The notes below the pieces were generated by a model. It saw only the letters and a program-made list of their open reading frames with translations, was not told the origin of the DNA and did no database searches. From JAFGVL01 sp963662245 (GTDB lineage: Bacteria; Bacteroidota; Bacteroidia; Bacteroidales; Paludibacteraceae), in contig CAXXVQ010000008.1 of assembly GCA_963662245.2 (NCBI GenBank), positions 434,001 through 498,000 on the forward strand: DNA of 64,000 bases, written 5' to 3'. Positions 35,000-43,585 of this stretch are shown piece after piece (positions within the stretch are counted from its first letter, which is position 1; each line of letters starts with the position of its first letter). Position numbers and translations under genes: made by a program.

Positions 35000-36259
35000 T
35001 TAATCTTCTATTTTTAGGTTTACCAATTCAATCTTGTTGTTGGTAACTTTTATTATGCGGATGTGAAATGTGTCAATGTTAATGTTTTCATTCACTTTCG
35101 GGAAGTCTTGGTAATGGTTTAAAATAAAACCTGCAATGGTTTGGTAATTCTCTGATTCAGGGATGTCTAAATCAAATTCTTGATTTACAGCACTAATTTC
35201 TTGACGACCCGAAAGGATGTATTCGTTATCAGATATCTTTTTGGAGATTAGTTTTTTATTGTCATGTTCATCTTCAATTTCTCCAAATATTTCTTCCATA
35301 ATATCTTCCAATGTTATTATCCCAGCAGTTCCGCCAAACTCATCAACAACTACAGCCATGCTTTTTTTTTGTTGCATAAGAATTTGTAGCATTTTATTTG
35401 CAGGCATCGTTTCAGGAACAATTGTGCTATTTTGGATATTATCTCTCCAGTTATTTGCGTTAGAAAACATTTCTGATGAGTGGACATATCCAATTACATT
35501 GTCAATATTTTCTTTGTAAATGATGATTTTTGAGAAACCTGTTTCAATAAACTTATTTTTTAGTGAGTCTAAATCTGTTGCTTCTTCTAAAGCTGCCATT
35601 TCAGTTCTTGGAACCATGCAGTCTTTTACTTTTACACTGGAGAAATCTAAGGCATTTTGGAAGATTTTTACTTCATGTTCTATTTCTTCATTTTCGGCTA
35701 TGTTATCAATGCTCTCTTGAACCCAAAAGTCAAGGTCAGTTCTGTTTAGACCTCCATTTTCATTTGAGTTTGTGTTTTTTACACCTATAATTCTCAAAAT
35801 GAAAATTGAAATCCAAGTTGTAATCATGGAAATGGGGTAGAGGATGATGTAGCATAACCATAATGGGATGGCAAAAATCTTTAGCCAAAGGTTAGGGTTA
35901 ATGCGGAAAATAGTTTTTGGAATAAATTCCCCAGTAAAAAGAACAATTACTGTAGAAATAATTGTTTGCGAGATAGTAATGAATATGTCGCTTGAATAGA
36001 TTTCTGATAGAGGTTGCTCAAGTAGAATCGCAACTTTTAGCCCGAAAACTACAAGTGCAATGTTGTTTCCAACAAGAATTGTTGAAATAAATTGTTGTGG
36101 GTTTTTAAAAGGTAGACTCAAAAAAACGCTAGAAATACTTTTGTTTTTTTTGTCTATCTCAAATCTCAGTTTGTTTGCTGTAATAAAAGCAATCTCCATC
36201 CCGGAAAAGAAGCCGGAAAGGAGAAGTGAAAAAAGTACTATGAGGATATTGTTCATCAT
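35000..36259 (-). CDS. CNNM/CorC-family (hemolysin-like) membrane protein with CBS pair
   Basis: The 419-residue protein has an N-terminal DUF21/CNNM region with about four membrane segments (residues 3-25, 60-80, 95-115, 130-155). A CBS domain pair follows (VKDCMVPRTEMAAL, then MAVVVDEFGGTAGIITLEDIMEEIFGEIEDE, about 205-340). A CorC_HlyC C-terminal domain follows from about 350. Such proteins are linked to Mg2+ or Co2+ transport; in Bacteroidota GldE is a relative. Its start overlaps the lptC stop by 4 bp, so translation is probably coupled. The old name hemolysin is historical and is not supported as a toxin function. Confidence 0.9.
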   Translation of the reverse strand: MMNNILIVLFSLLLSGFFSGMEIAFITANKLRFEIDKKNKSISSVFLSLPFKNPQQFISTILVGNNIALVVFGLKVAILLEQPLSEIYSSDIFITISQTIISTVIVLFTGEFIPKTIFRINPNLWLKIFAIPLWLCYIILYPISMITTWISIFILRIIGVKNTNSNENGGLNRTDLDFWVQESIDNIAENEEIEHEVKIFQNALDFSSVKVKDCMVPRTEMAALEEATDLDSLKNKFIETGFSKIIIYKENIDNVIGYVHSSEMFSNANNWRDNIQNSTIVPETMPANKMLQILMQQKKSMAVVVDEFGGTAGIITLEDIMEEIFGEIEDEHDNKKLISKKISDNEYILSGRQEISAVNQEFDLDIPESENYQTIAGFILNHYQDFPKVNENINIDTFHIRIIKVTNNKIELVNLKIED

Positions 36260-36843
36260 TTCTTATCCTGTTCAATTGGAATTATTCCTTTTGTCTTTCT
36301 AATCACATAATGGGTTAGGCTTGCATTTGATTCAAAGCCAATACCTGTTATAATTCTTTTTTCTTGAGTAATCTTTATTTTCTTGTCTGAGTAAAATCTG
36401 TCTTTTGCATCATCCCAGAAAAGTTGGTCGGTTTCAAAAACTTCACCCTTAATATTTGTGGCTACTACATTGTCATTAAACTCCCAAAGAAGTTTTCTTT
36501 GGATGTATTTTGCTTTGTTAGATTTCATGTTGGCGTCAATGTTGTAATTCTCGTCAAATCTTTCAAAGTCAATTCCTTTCGGGAAGTCCCAATAAGGTTC
36601 TTCAACCTTATCATAAACTAACCATTCCGGAGTCGTTATTCGGAATCTGGTTATTCCGGAATCCGATATGATAGTAGTAATGTTTGCTGCTTTTAATACT
36701 GGTAATTTATCTCTCGAAGGAGCTTTTGACATTACCTCTGTATTTTCACCACCACAGCTTGTAATAAAAAATAGCATAACGACTGTAAATAATACAGTCG
36801 TTATGCCATATGCTAAATTGTAATTTTTGTTTTGCGTTTTCAA
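36256..36843 (-). CDS. lptC: LPS export ABC transporter periplasmic protein LptC
   Basis: LptC bridges LptBFG to LptA during lipopolysaccharide transport to the outer membrane. The 195-residue protein has an N-terminal hydrophobic segment ending in a lipobox (TVVMLFFITSC). The beta-jellyroll LptC signature follows: ISDSGITRFRITTPEWLVYD, WDFPKGIDFERFDEN, SNKAKYIQRKLLWEFNDNVVATN and FETDQLFWDDAKDRFYSDKKI. It lies 11 bp after the TPR gene and overlaps the CNNM gene by 4 bp. A perfect 14-bp inverted repeat lies within its first 25 codons and is listed separately. Confidence 0.9.
   Translation of the reverse strand: MKTQNKNYNLAYGITTVLFTVVMLFFITSCGGENTEVMSKAPSRDKLPVLKAANITTIISDSGITRFRITTPEWLVYDKVEEPYWDFPKGIDFERFDENYNIDANMKSNKAKYIQRKLLWEFNDNVVATNIKGEVFETDQLFWDDAKDRFYSDKKIKITQEKRIITGIGFESNASLTHYVIRKTKGIIPIEQDKK
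36774..36806. repeat. Perfect 14-bp inverted repeat inside the lptC coding start
   Basis: GCATAACGACTGTA (36774-36787) and its exact complement (36793-36806) flank a 5-nt loop, AATAA. It covers codons about 13-23 of lptC, encoding part of the hydrophobic anchor. In mRNA it would form a stable hairpin about 40 nt after the start codon. There is no T run. Confidence 0.8.
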
Positions 36844-36854
36844 GCTAAGTATAC

Positions 36855-38189
36855 TTATCTACAAGTTGTTGTTTCACCAATCCAACCACCAACTGTATAT
36901 GCTCTGCCTTTTTCAAGATCTGGGTGCATAAAGATGTCGTTGTCTTCAGGGAAGTAACGGCTATATGTGTTAATTAACTCTGTCGCTTTTGAAGCTACAG
37001 AAGGGTCAACTTGTTTTGCTTTTATAAATTTATCTACAGCAGCCCAATAAACTGTTTTTGATAAAACCGGATCACTGTAAATGCTTGTAGAACGAGCGTA
37101 TAATGAACCAATTAATAAATAAGGTTCTCCTTGATTTGGATTAAATCCTAATGAGTTGCGTGCCGCTTCTCTTGCTTTAGAGAAACTACCTAATTTATCA
37201 TAAAAAGTAGCAATAGCTAATTGGTAGTTTGCTTTCTTGCTGTTGTCAGTAGAAAGTTGTGTTGCAGTTTCTAAGTAATCAATAGCTTTAGCATATTCCC
37301 CTTTTTTAACTGACATATCTGCACAACCTGCTGCTGATTCTTCAGATGGTTTAATGTTGTGTACATATACTGAAGCTTTGAAATATACCTCAGATCCTGT
37401 TGCTCCAACTGTTTTGTAAAGACCTACAACAGAGTTTAAGTAATCTAAGTTAGATTTGTTTTCTTCAACTTTTGATGAGTAAATTTTGTCTAAAGTTTCC
37501 ATAGATAGAGCCTTAGATGCACCAATAGTTGTGTTGTTAGCGTCTTTTACTTGTTCGTAATATTTTGCATACTTGTTAGATGCATCAGATGCGTTTTTAG
37601 TTGCAATATCATTTGTTTGGATATAGTCTTTTACTAATTGATCTAAGTGATTAGCATCTAATTTGTAAAGGTTTACAGATAGAATAATGTAGTATTGCAA
37701 GAATGCTGCATCAGCATTTGCCCCAAGTTCATTGATTGATTGACCTAACCATTTGTAAGCTTCTTTTTTATATTGATCTTCAGGCGTTGAGATTGTGTAA
37801 TAATCAATAGCTTTTAATCCTAAAACTCTGGCTGCAGGCATGGTTGCATCGTCCCCAAAGTATTTGATGCGGTTGTCATAAACACCCATTAACTTTTTAC
37901 CAAGTTCAGCTTTCTTAGCTTCGTCTTTTTCTTGTTCAAGTTGCCATTTAATAATCAATACTCCGTATTTGTAAATGTTTTTAGAGTATTCCGGACAGTC
38001 ATTGTATAGTTGTTCCCATGGAGCTAAGGCATCACCATAGCTTTGGTTTTTAGCAAACTCGTAAAAGATACTATTGTTTTGTTTGCATTTTTCTGAGACT
38101 TCTTCACTGCGAGTTGCAGGGTTTTGAGCGAATGTGCTTGTGAAAAGTAGTCCGCTAAGTACTGTTGATAAGATAAGTTTAGTTTTCAT
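36855..38189 (-). CDS. Exported tetratricopeptide-repeat protein
   Basis: I take the ATG at 38189, which begins the signal peptide MKTKLILSTVLSGLLFTSTFAQ (444 aa); an upstream in-frame start at 38255 overlaps the preceding gene. The mature protein is alpha-helical with TPR-like units, clearest near residues 290-370 (VKKGEYAKAIDYLETATQLS, NYQLAIATFYDKLGSFSKAREAARNSL, GEPYLLIGSLYA). TPRs make scaffolds for protein contacts, here probably periplasmic. It sits between an outer-membrane protein and lptC in a conserved-looking envelope operon. Partner and function unknown. Confidence 0.82.
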   Translation of the reverse strand: MKTKLILSTVLSGLLFTSTFAQNPATRSEEVSEKCKQNNSIFYEFAKNQSYGDALAPWEQLYNDCPEYSKNIYKYGVLIIKWQLEQEKDEAKKAELGKKLMGVYDNRIKYFGDDATMPAARVLGLKAIDYYTISTPEDQYKKEAYKWLGQSINELGANADAAFLQYYIILSVNLYKLDANHLDQLVKDYIQTNDIATKNASDASNKYAKYYEQVKDANNTTIGASKALSMETLDKIYSSKVEENKSNLDYLNSVVGLYKTVGATGSEVYFKASVYVHNIKPSEESAAGCADMSVKKGEYAKAIDYLETATQLSTDNSKKANYQLAIATFYDKLGSFSKAREAARNSLGFNPNQGEPYLLIGSLYARSTSIYSDPVLSKTVYWAAVDKFIKAKQVDPSVASKATELINTYSRYFPEDNDIFMHPDLEKGRAYTVGGWIGETTTCR

Positions 38190-38208
38190 GATATTTTTTT
38201 GTTTGTGT

Positions 38209-39468
38209 TTATTCAAATCTGCGTTTGAAGAACCAAGTTTCAGTAAATGAAGCACAGATGCTAAATTTATAATATTCTTCAGTGAAATCTTTGTTAGTAA
38301 AGTTTATTCTACCGTACTCAAAGCCTAAGTTAATGTTTGAACGGCTTCCTTTTGTTGGTAAACCAAGTCCAAAACTTATGCCAAAGTTCATTGGATTATC
38401 ACTGTAATCTGAGTATCCTGTAGATAGGTTACCTCCTAATCTATATGTCATTCTTTGGAAGTAGTTTCTAGATAGTCTGTTTGGTAATAATTCCATACCT
38501 AAGGCATATTTGCTGCGATTTTTCAAACTATCTGTTTGGCCGAAATATTTTGCATCAGCCCAGTTTTCAAAAAGATAATCTCCTGCAATTGTTAGTCTAT
38601 GATTGAAATTATATGTACCTCCAACACCAATTGTAAGTGGCATTTCAAAATCAGAACCATTGTTTTTTGCTATAGTATCACTTGTATAAGTTTGAATTTC
38701 ATAATCTCCTCCAACTTCGGATTTGTTTTCAAAAATAAAACCGAAAGAATAGTAGTCATTTTTATTTGTTGAGTTGAAATATTGTAAGCCATAGCGGATT
38801 TGGAAATCAGTGATGTTTAGAATTGAAGTTTGTGAAGTCGTGGTTATACTACTGCTACTTGTTCCATATCCTGCTAATTGTCTAGTATGCTCAATGTTTC
38901 CAAATAAGTATTTTAGATTTAATCCAACAGATAAGTGTTTTGTTAGGTTTGAAGATAGTCCCGCATATGCTTGAGTTAGTGTTCCAGAACCTGCATAGTT
39001 TTTAGCATATTCTATGCTAGAAATACTGTCGTTTATATATAATGGTATTGATTCAATATTTTGGAAGTTGTATCCAACATTAGAGAATGGAGTTAAACCG
39101 CCACTAAACGCTAGATATTTCTTGTAAATTGGAAATAAAATTGTAATATAATCAATGCTACCATTGAATTTGTTGATAGAGCTTGTTCCATTTGAAAAGA
39201 TTGTTTCTTTTGCAGATGCACCAAATTCGTACATGAAAGTTAAGCTGTCAATAGCGCTGTATGAAGCCGGGTTTATTGGGTTGATGCTTGATTTAGAATT
39301 CATTGCAATACCAACTCCACCCATGCCTTTATTTCTGATTGATGTATTATCGGCAAGTTCTCCATAGCCATATCTTGTATAAGGAGAGTTAGTGTTGTTT
39401 TGAGCTTGAATGCTGCTGGTTAATGTTATGATAGTTGCAGTTAAAGCTATGAGAAATTTTTTATGCAT
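38209..39468 (-). CDS. Outer-membrane beta-barrel protein of unknown role
   Basis: The 419-residue protein has a signal peptide (KKFLIALTATIITLTSSIQAQ). Its sequence alternates polar and aromatic residues through to the last strand (YKFSICASFTETWFFKRRF), as in outer-membrane barrels. The N-terminal segment NSPYTRYGYGELADNTSIRNKGMGGVGIAMNSKSSINPINPASYSAIDSL resembles FadL-like or other Bacteroidota barrels. Such barrels can transport hydrophobic compounds, but no specific substrate is indicated. It overlaps coaX by 8 bp and precedes the TPR gene by 19 bp, so it is part of the operon. Confidence 0.75.
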   Translation of the reverse strand: MHKKFLIALTATIITLTSSIQAQNNTNSPYTRYGYGELADNTSIRNKGMGGVGIAMNSKSSINPINPASYSAIDSLTFMYEFGASAKETIFSNGTSSINKFNGSIDYITILFPIYKKYLAFSGGLTPFSNVGYNFQNIESIPLYINDSISSIEYAKNYAGSGTLTQAYAGLSSNLTKHLSVGLNLKYLFGNIEHTRQLAGYGTSSSSITTTSQTSILNITDFQIRYGLQYFNSTNKNDYYSFGFIFENKSEVGGDYEIQTYTSDTIAKNNGSDFEMPLTIGVGGTYNFNHRLTIAGDYLFENWADAKYFGQTDSLKNRSKYALGMELLPNRLSRNYFQRMTYRLGGNLSTGYSDYSDNPMNFGISFGLGLPTKGSRSNINLGFEYGRINFTNKDFTEEYYKFSICASFTETWFFKRRFE

Positions 39469-40183
39469 TATGATTAATTATGCGGTTTAAGCCAATGGAT
39501 ACTAAATTTTGATTTGCAAAGATGCTATTTTTTACCTTGTTATCAAAGAAAAAACTATCCCCTCCAGTTAAAAAAATGGAAAGGTCAGGGTGTTTTTCTT
39601 TTAGTAAATTTATGTAGCCATCTATTTCAAATAGCATGCCGTTTATTACTCCTGAGCTGATTGCTTCGTAAGTATTTTTCCCTAAAATTGGATGATGTTC
39701 ACTTACAGGAACAAGAGGTAGTTTTTGGGTAAAGCTGTTTAATGCTTTGAACCTCATTTGTAATCCGGGAGCAATGGTGCCACCATGATATACACCGTCA
39801 GAGTCAATGAAGTCGAAAGTAATAGCAGTGCCGGCATCAATTATTAAGCAGTTTGTTTGTGGTTGTAATGTAAATGCACCAATAACAGCAGCAAGTCTAT
39901 CTTTTCCTAGTGTTTCAGGAGTTTCGTAAAGATTTGTAATCGGTAGGGGAGTCAAATGAGTCAGTTCGATAAACTTTTCTGATTTGAATTTTAAAAAGGA
40001 AATTAGTTTGGAGTCAAAGTCTTTTACTGATGAAATAATTGTATTTTTTATTTTGTATATAGTAAATAACTCTTCCCAAGCATCAAAATCAATATCATTG
40101 ATAACGGTATTATAAATTGGCTCATCTTCTTCGAAAATGGCAATCTTTGTTTTTGTATTTCCTTGATCAATGCATAGGTTCAT
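39461..40183 (-). CDS. coaX: Type III pantothenate kinase
   Basis: Phosphorylates pantothenate in the first step of coenzyme A synthesis; the type III enzyme uses ATP with a monovalent cation and is insensitive to CoA. The 240-residue protein has the ASKHA-fold motifs: MNLCIDQGNTKTKIAIF (1-17), ETLGKDRLAAVIGA (about 93), NCLIIDAGTAITFDFID (about 115) and GGTIAPGLQMRFKAL (about 136). The DxGNTxxK start, the Asp of the LIIDAGT segment and the GGxIxPG loop are the family signatures. It lies 12 bp after the MTHFR-like gene and overlaps the outer-membrane protein gene by 8 bp. Confidence 0.95.
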   Translation of the reverse strand: MNLCIDQGNTKTKIAIFEEDEPIYNTVINDIDFDAWEELFTIYKIKNTIISSVKDFDSKLISFLKFKSEKFIELTHLTPLPITNLYETPETLGKDRLAAVIGAFTLQPQTNCLIIDAGTAITFDFIDSDGVYHGGTIAPGLQMRFKALNSFTQKLPLVPVSEHHPILGKNTYEAISSGVINGMLFEIDGYINLLKEKHPDLSIFLTGGDSFFFDNKVKNSIFANQNLVSIGLNRIINHNA

Positions 40184-40195
40184 GGCACAAATATT

Positions 40196-41107
40196 TTAAA
40201 ATAAGCCTTTGACATATTTAAGTAACTCGATAGAAGCTTCTATTTCATCTTTTCTAATAGCTACACTTTCAATATTAAATCCAATAGGAATGTTTTTCTC
40301 AAGGCTGTAAGCAATCAGCTCTTCAGCAATGTTTTTGCACACATCAATTGATTTTGATAAAATATCAGTTGAATGCTTTAAGTCATTGTTCAACCAGCTC
40401 GGAATTTCAATACCCAGCCATTCCATAAATTGTAGTGTTTTTACAGAACCACAAGGTGTAAGAGTAAAAATGATTGGAGCCATTTCTCTACCTTCTTTTA
40501 ATGAAGCATAGTAATAGTCTGAAAGGAGGTTTTTGCTGTGATTGACACTGTACACGCATTGAGAAACAAAGAAACTACACCCATTGTCAGTTTTACTGAA
40601 AAGGCGCAGGTGTTCGTCTCCTTTTTTGTAATGGCGCTCCGGAATAGTCACTCCACCTAATAGCATATTGCTATTAATTTCTTTGTGTAGTTTATATGCT
40701 TGCCCAAGAGATAAATTCAGAGCCTGATCTTTTGAAGGTGCACCTACAAATACAGTATAATTAATGTTGCTATCATTATCTTTTATCCAGTTTGTGAATT
40801 CTTCCGGACTGTATTTTCCAATGCTCTTATAAATGATTCGTGGAATTTTTAAGTCTTTCAAAAAATGTTCGCTGTAGTAATCCGGTGCCAGAGTTGGCAT
40901 ATATGGGAATGGTCGAGGAACATCTGTTCGGGATGATTCGTCTTGTATGTCATAAAGAATCAATCCATCAATGCCAGTGTTTTTGATTCGTTCCATTTGC
41001 TTGTTTGCAATGGCTTTTAGCTTTTCTTTGTCGGCATTAGTTTTGGGTGGTGTTAAACCGTAAAGGATGATGCCACTTTCTTTGTTTAGGATTTTATCTT
41101 TAAGCAT
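40196..41107 (-). CDS. Methylenetetrahydrofolate reductase-like protein
   Basis: The 303-residue TIM-barrel protein resembles MetF in its flavin- and folate-binding regions: the start YGLTPPKTNADK, DGLILYDIQDESSR (about 50-63), GVTIPERHYKKGDEHLRLFSKTDNGCSFFVSQCVYS (about 165-200) and the C-terminal helix. Canonical MetF reduces 5,10-methylene-THF to methyl-THF for methionine. This protein differs from it over much of the sequence (for example P-R-P-F-P-Y-M-P around residue 70) and belongs to a divergent MTHFR-like group, so the reaction is uncertain. It may be first in the coaX operon, 12 bp upstream of coaX. Confidence 0.75.
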   Translation of the reverse strand: MLKDKILNKESGIILYGLTPPKTNADKEKLKAIANKQMERIKNTGIDGLILYDIQDESSRTDVPRPFPYMPTLAPDYYSEHFLKDLKIPRIIYKSIGKYSPEEFTNWIKDNDSNINYTVFVGAPSKDQALNLSLGQAYKLHKEINSNMLLGGVTIPERHYKKGDEHLRLFSKTDNGCSFFVSQCVYSVNHSKNLLSDYYYASLKEGREMAPIIFTLTPCGSVKTLQFMEWLGIEIPSWLNNDLKHSTDILSKSIDVCKNIAEELIAYSLEKNIPIGFNIESVAIRKDEIEASIELLKYVKGLF

Positions 41108-41167
41108 TTTGCAAGAATCATAATTTTTGAGAATGCAAAATTAAGATTTTTATTGAGAACGAGAATT

Positions 41168-41242
41168 ACGCAAATTGCGCGAATGAAACGCAAATTAACT
41201 CTGTATACATCTGTTGATTTGCGAAATTCGCGCAATTTGCGT
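41168..41242. repeat. 17-bp perfect inverted repeat (intergenic)
   Basis: ACGCAAATTGCGCGAAT (41168-41184) and its exact complement (41226-41242) are 41 bp apart. Extra copies of the GCAAATT / ATTTGCG core lie between them. The unit is itself nearly palindromic and GC-richer than its surroundings. It lies between the MTHFR-like and AraC-type genes, both on the reverse strand. It could form a long hairpin and may be a dispersed repeat. Confidence 0.7.
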
Positions 41243-41259
41243 TCAAATTCTTTGTCGAA

Positions 41260-42126
41260 TTACTCCACAGCTACATAAATCTCTGTTTTCAATTTTTCAG
41301 GAGCAGTAGTTTCTGGATTATTAATGTATTTTTCCATACAAGGAGAGTTGCGTAGGGTTAATCCACTTGCAGGTAGCCATTCTCCAAAAATGTGGTCGTA
41401 TACGGCACCAAGATTTTCGTATGATCCTTGATATAGGAATACAGCATATTTGCCACCACCAATTTTGCGGACTCCTATTTCTCCTTGTGTCGTAGCTTCT
41501 TTTTGCACTACTAAACAAATATCTGTACGCAATTTATCCGGTTCTGTAAGTTGTGGGTCATCGTGATAAACGGCAAAATGTTCAATTCCGGCACTGTAGA
41601 GTTTTTGTTCTTTTACATAAGCCCAAAGTTTTTTCCAAGTACCGTCAAAATCCAGATCAGAATAATTTCCAATAAGGCGAATATAGATGACAGATTTTTC
41701 TTCAATCTCCAGAATCTTTGGCTTTTTAAGATTCAGTTCTGTGTTACTAACAGGTCTTTGCATAATCATTAATGTTTTGTTGTTTCTAAATTCACTAGGC
41801 GAAATGCCGTAGTATTGTTTAAACATTTTGGTTAACGAAGAAGGAGAATCGTAGCCCACGCCATAGGCAATATCTTTTACGCTGCATTCTGAATAGCGGA
41901 GGCTGCGCGCGGCACTCTCTACCCGTAAGCGGTTAATATGTGCACCAAGTGGCTCACCCAAAAATGCTTTCGTAATGCGATGAAAGTGGTATGGTGAAAA
42001 CATGCACATCTCTGCCAAGCTAGATAAATCTAGTTCTTCTGCCAAATGGGCGTTGATGTGTTCGGTGAGAAGGTTGATGCGTTTTAGATATTCTTCTCGA
42101 GTTGTGGGTTTTAGATTCAAGCTCAT
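41260..42126 (-). CDS. AraC-family regulator with GyrI-like ligand-binding domain
   Basis: The 288-residue protein has two AraC-type helix-turn-helix motifs at its N terminus (about 10-115: LDLSSLAEMCMFSPYHFHRITKAFLGEPLGAHINRLRVESAARSLR, then VKDIAYGVGYDSPSSLTKMFKQYYGISPSEFR). The C-terminal half (about 130-288) is a GyrI-like/SOUL-like small-molecule domain (VIYIRLIGNYSDLDFDGTWKKLWAY, GGKYAVFLYQGSYENLGAVYDHIFGEWL). This arrangement occurs in Rob/BmrR-like regulators of drug responses. It is encoded 73 bp downstream of a MATE efflux pump on the same strand, so the two may form a drug-responsive unit. Confidence 0.9.
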   Translation of the reverse strand: MSLNLKPTTREEYLKRINLLTEHINAHLAEELDLSSLAEMCMFSPYHFHRITKAFLGEPLGAHINRLRVESAARSLRYSECSVKDIAYGVGYDSPSSLTKMFKQYYGISPSEFRNNKTLMIMQRPVSNTELNLKKPKILEIEEKSVIYIRLIGNYSDLDFDGTWKKLWAYVKEQKLYSAGIEHFAVYHDDPQLTEPDKLRTDICLVVQKEATTQGEIGVRKIGGGKYAVFLYQGSYENLGAVYDHIFGEWLPASGLTLRNSPCMEKYINNPETTAPEKLKTEIYVAVE

Positions 42127-42199
42127 TTCTTCGTTTTAATGTTATGACAAAGTTATTTGCAGTGTAGTGAACAGACTTTTCCTTTCTTGCTGTTTTTCC

Positions 42200-43585
42200 T
42201 TATGAGTTTATAATATGTATGTTCTTCCACTTTCCGCCTTTAAACCTCCAGTACAAAACTCCGCAAAAGGCTAAATAAAATACGGCGATAAAGAACCAGC
42301 TTGTTGGCACAGAAATGTGGAATACATTTAGCGATAAATAAAGTATACCTACAAATAGCCAGTGCACGCCAATTGACGCAAACATGGTGAAGTAAGTGTC
42401 TCCGGCTCCGCGTAAAGCTCCCACAAAAGAAATCATAACCGCTTCGGATAGTACATATAACGATGCCACGCGAATCAGACTAACCGAAATCGGTGCCGCT
42501 TGTTGGAATATGCTGTCAGCATTTTCTGGTTTAAAGACAGAAACTAGTAGTTCCGGAATTAACATAAATACCAACATTGTGAAGGTGGAAAAGATTAGTC
42601 CAACCTTAATTGCTGAAAAAGTTGAGCGTTCAGCCAAATGGACTTTTTGAGCTCCCATATATCGACCTACCAAGCTAGTAATACCAATCTCAATTCCAAT
42701 AAGTGGGATAAATGAAATCATATCCCAGTTAAACATGATAGTGCTAGCGGTGGCTATGATTTCTCCTTGTCCGTGGAATAAAGCCACCATCAAGTAAAAT
42801 GCTAAGAAATTCAGAAACATTTCCAGTCCGGCTGGAGAGCCGTAATACAGTAGTTTTTTCATTACTTCCCAATTAAAACGGAAGGAATCCATTACTGAAA
42901 ATTCTGTTCTGTTCTTTTTGCCAATATATGTAAAAAATAACATGAGCATAGCAGCTGCCTCTCCAGACACAGTGGCAATAGCTGCACCTTTTATCCCCAT
43001 GGGTTCAAAACCTATTTTTCCGAAAATAAGAATGTAGTCTAAAATAATGTTGACTACCAAGGCAGCAATGGTAGAATTCATTACAATGCGTGTTTTCCCA
43101 ATCCCTGTAAAATAGTTGGCAAGTACATGGCGTAAAAGTCCGAAAATGCAAGCCCAAGCTAAAATGTTTAGGTATATGGTTTGGAAGCCAATTTGTGCTG
43201 CGGGAGTGTTCATCCAGCCAAAAAAGGAAATTGCTACCGGACGAAACAATATTGTTAGAGGCCAAGCTGTTAATGCCACAATCATGGCTTGAAATGTGGC
43301 TTTCGGAGCTTGTGATTTTTCGTTTGCACCAAAATATTGAGCTACCAAAGCATTGGAATATCCAGTTAGCCCAAAGAAAAAGAACAAAAGTACTTGAATA
43401 GCAAGTCCACCACCAAGGGTTGCGTTCATTTGTAGTGGGTCTACTTTTGCAAGAAAAAGTCTGTCGGTGAAAATCATTATACCATCTAAAGCCATTGAAA
43501 TAATCATAGGTAAAGCTAGATGCATAAGCTCCTTGATTCCTCCTGCTTTGTGGTATGAGTTGTGTATATATGTTTGGATAGACAT
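42200..43585 (-). CDS. MATE-family efflux transporter
   Basis: Inner-membrane antiporter of 461 residues with about 12 hydrophobic segments in two similar halves. Typical features are ELMHLALPMIISMALDGIMIFTDRLFLAKV at the start and GGGLAIQVLLFFFFGLTGYSNALVAQYFGA. The opening of the second half is TIMFNWDMISFIPLIGIEIGITSLVGRYMGA. MATE proteins export cationic drugs and organic compounds using Na+ or H+ gradients. It precedes an AraC/GyrI regulator on the same strand, which suggests drug-related control. Substrate unknown. Confidence 0.93.
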   Translation of the reverse strand: MSIQTYIHNSYHKAGGIKELMHLALPMIISMALDGIMIFTDRLFLAKVDPLQMNATLGGGLAIQVLLFFFFGLTGYSNALVAQYFGANEKSQAPKATFQAMIVALTAWPLTILFRPVAISFFGWMNTPAAQIGFQTIYLNILAWACIFGLLRHVLANYFTGIGKTRIVMNSTIAALVVNIILDYILIFGKIGFEPMGIKGAAIATVSGEAAAMLMLFFTYIGKKNRTEFSVMDSFRFNWEVMKKLLYYGSPAGLEMFLNFLAFYLMVALFHGQGEIIATASTIMFNWDMISFIPLIGIEIGITSLVGRYMGAQKVHLAERSTFSAIKVGLIFSTFTMLVFMLIPELLVSVFKPENADSIFQQAAPISVSLIRVASLYVLSEAVMISFVGALRGAGDTYFTMFASIGVHWLFVGILYLSLNVFHISVPTSWFFIAVFYLAFCGVLYWRFKGGKWKNIHIINS

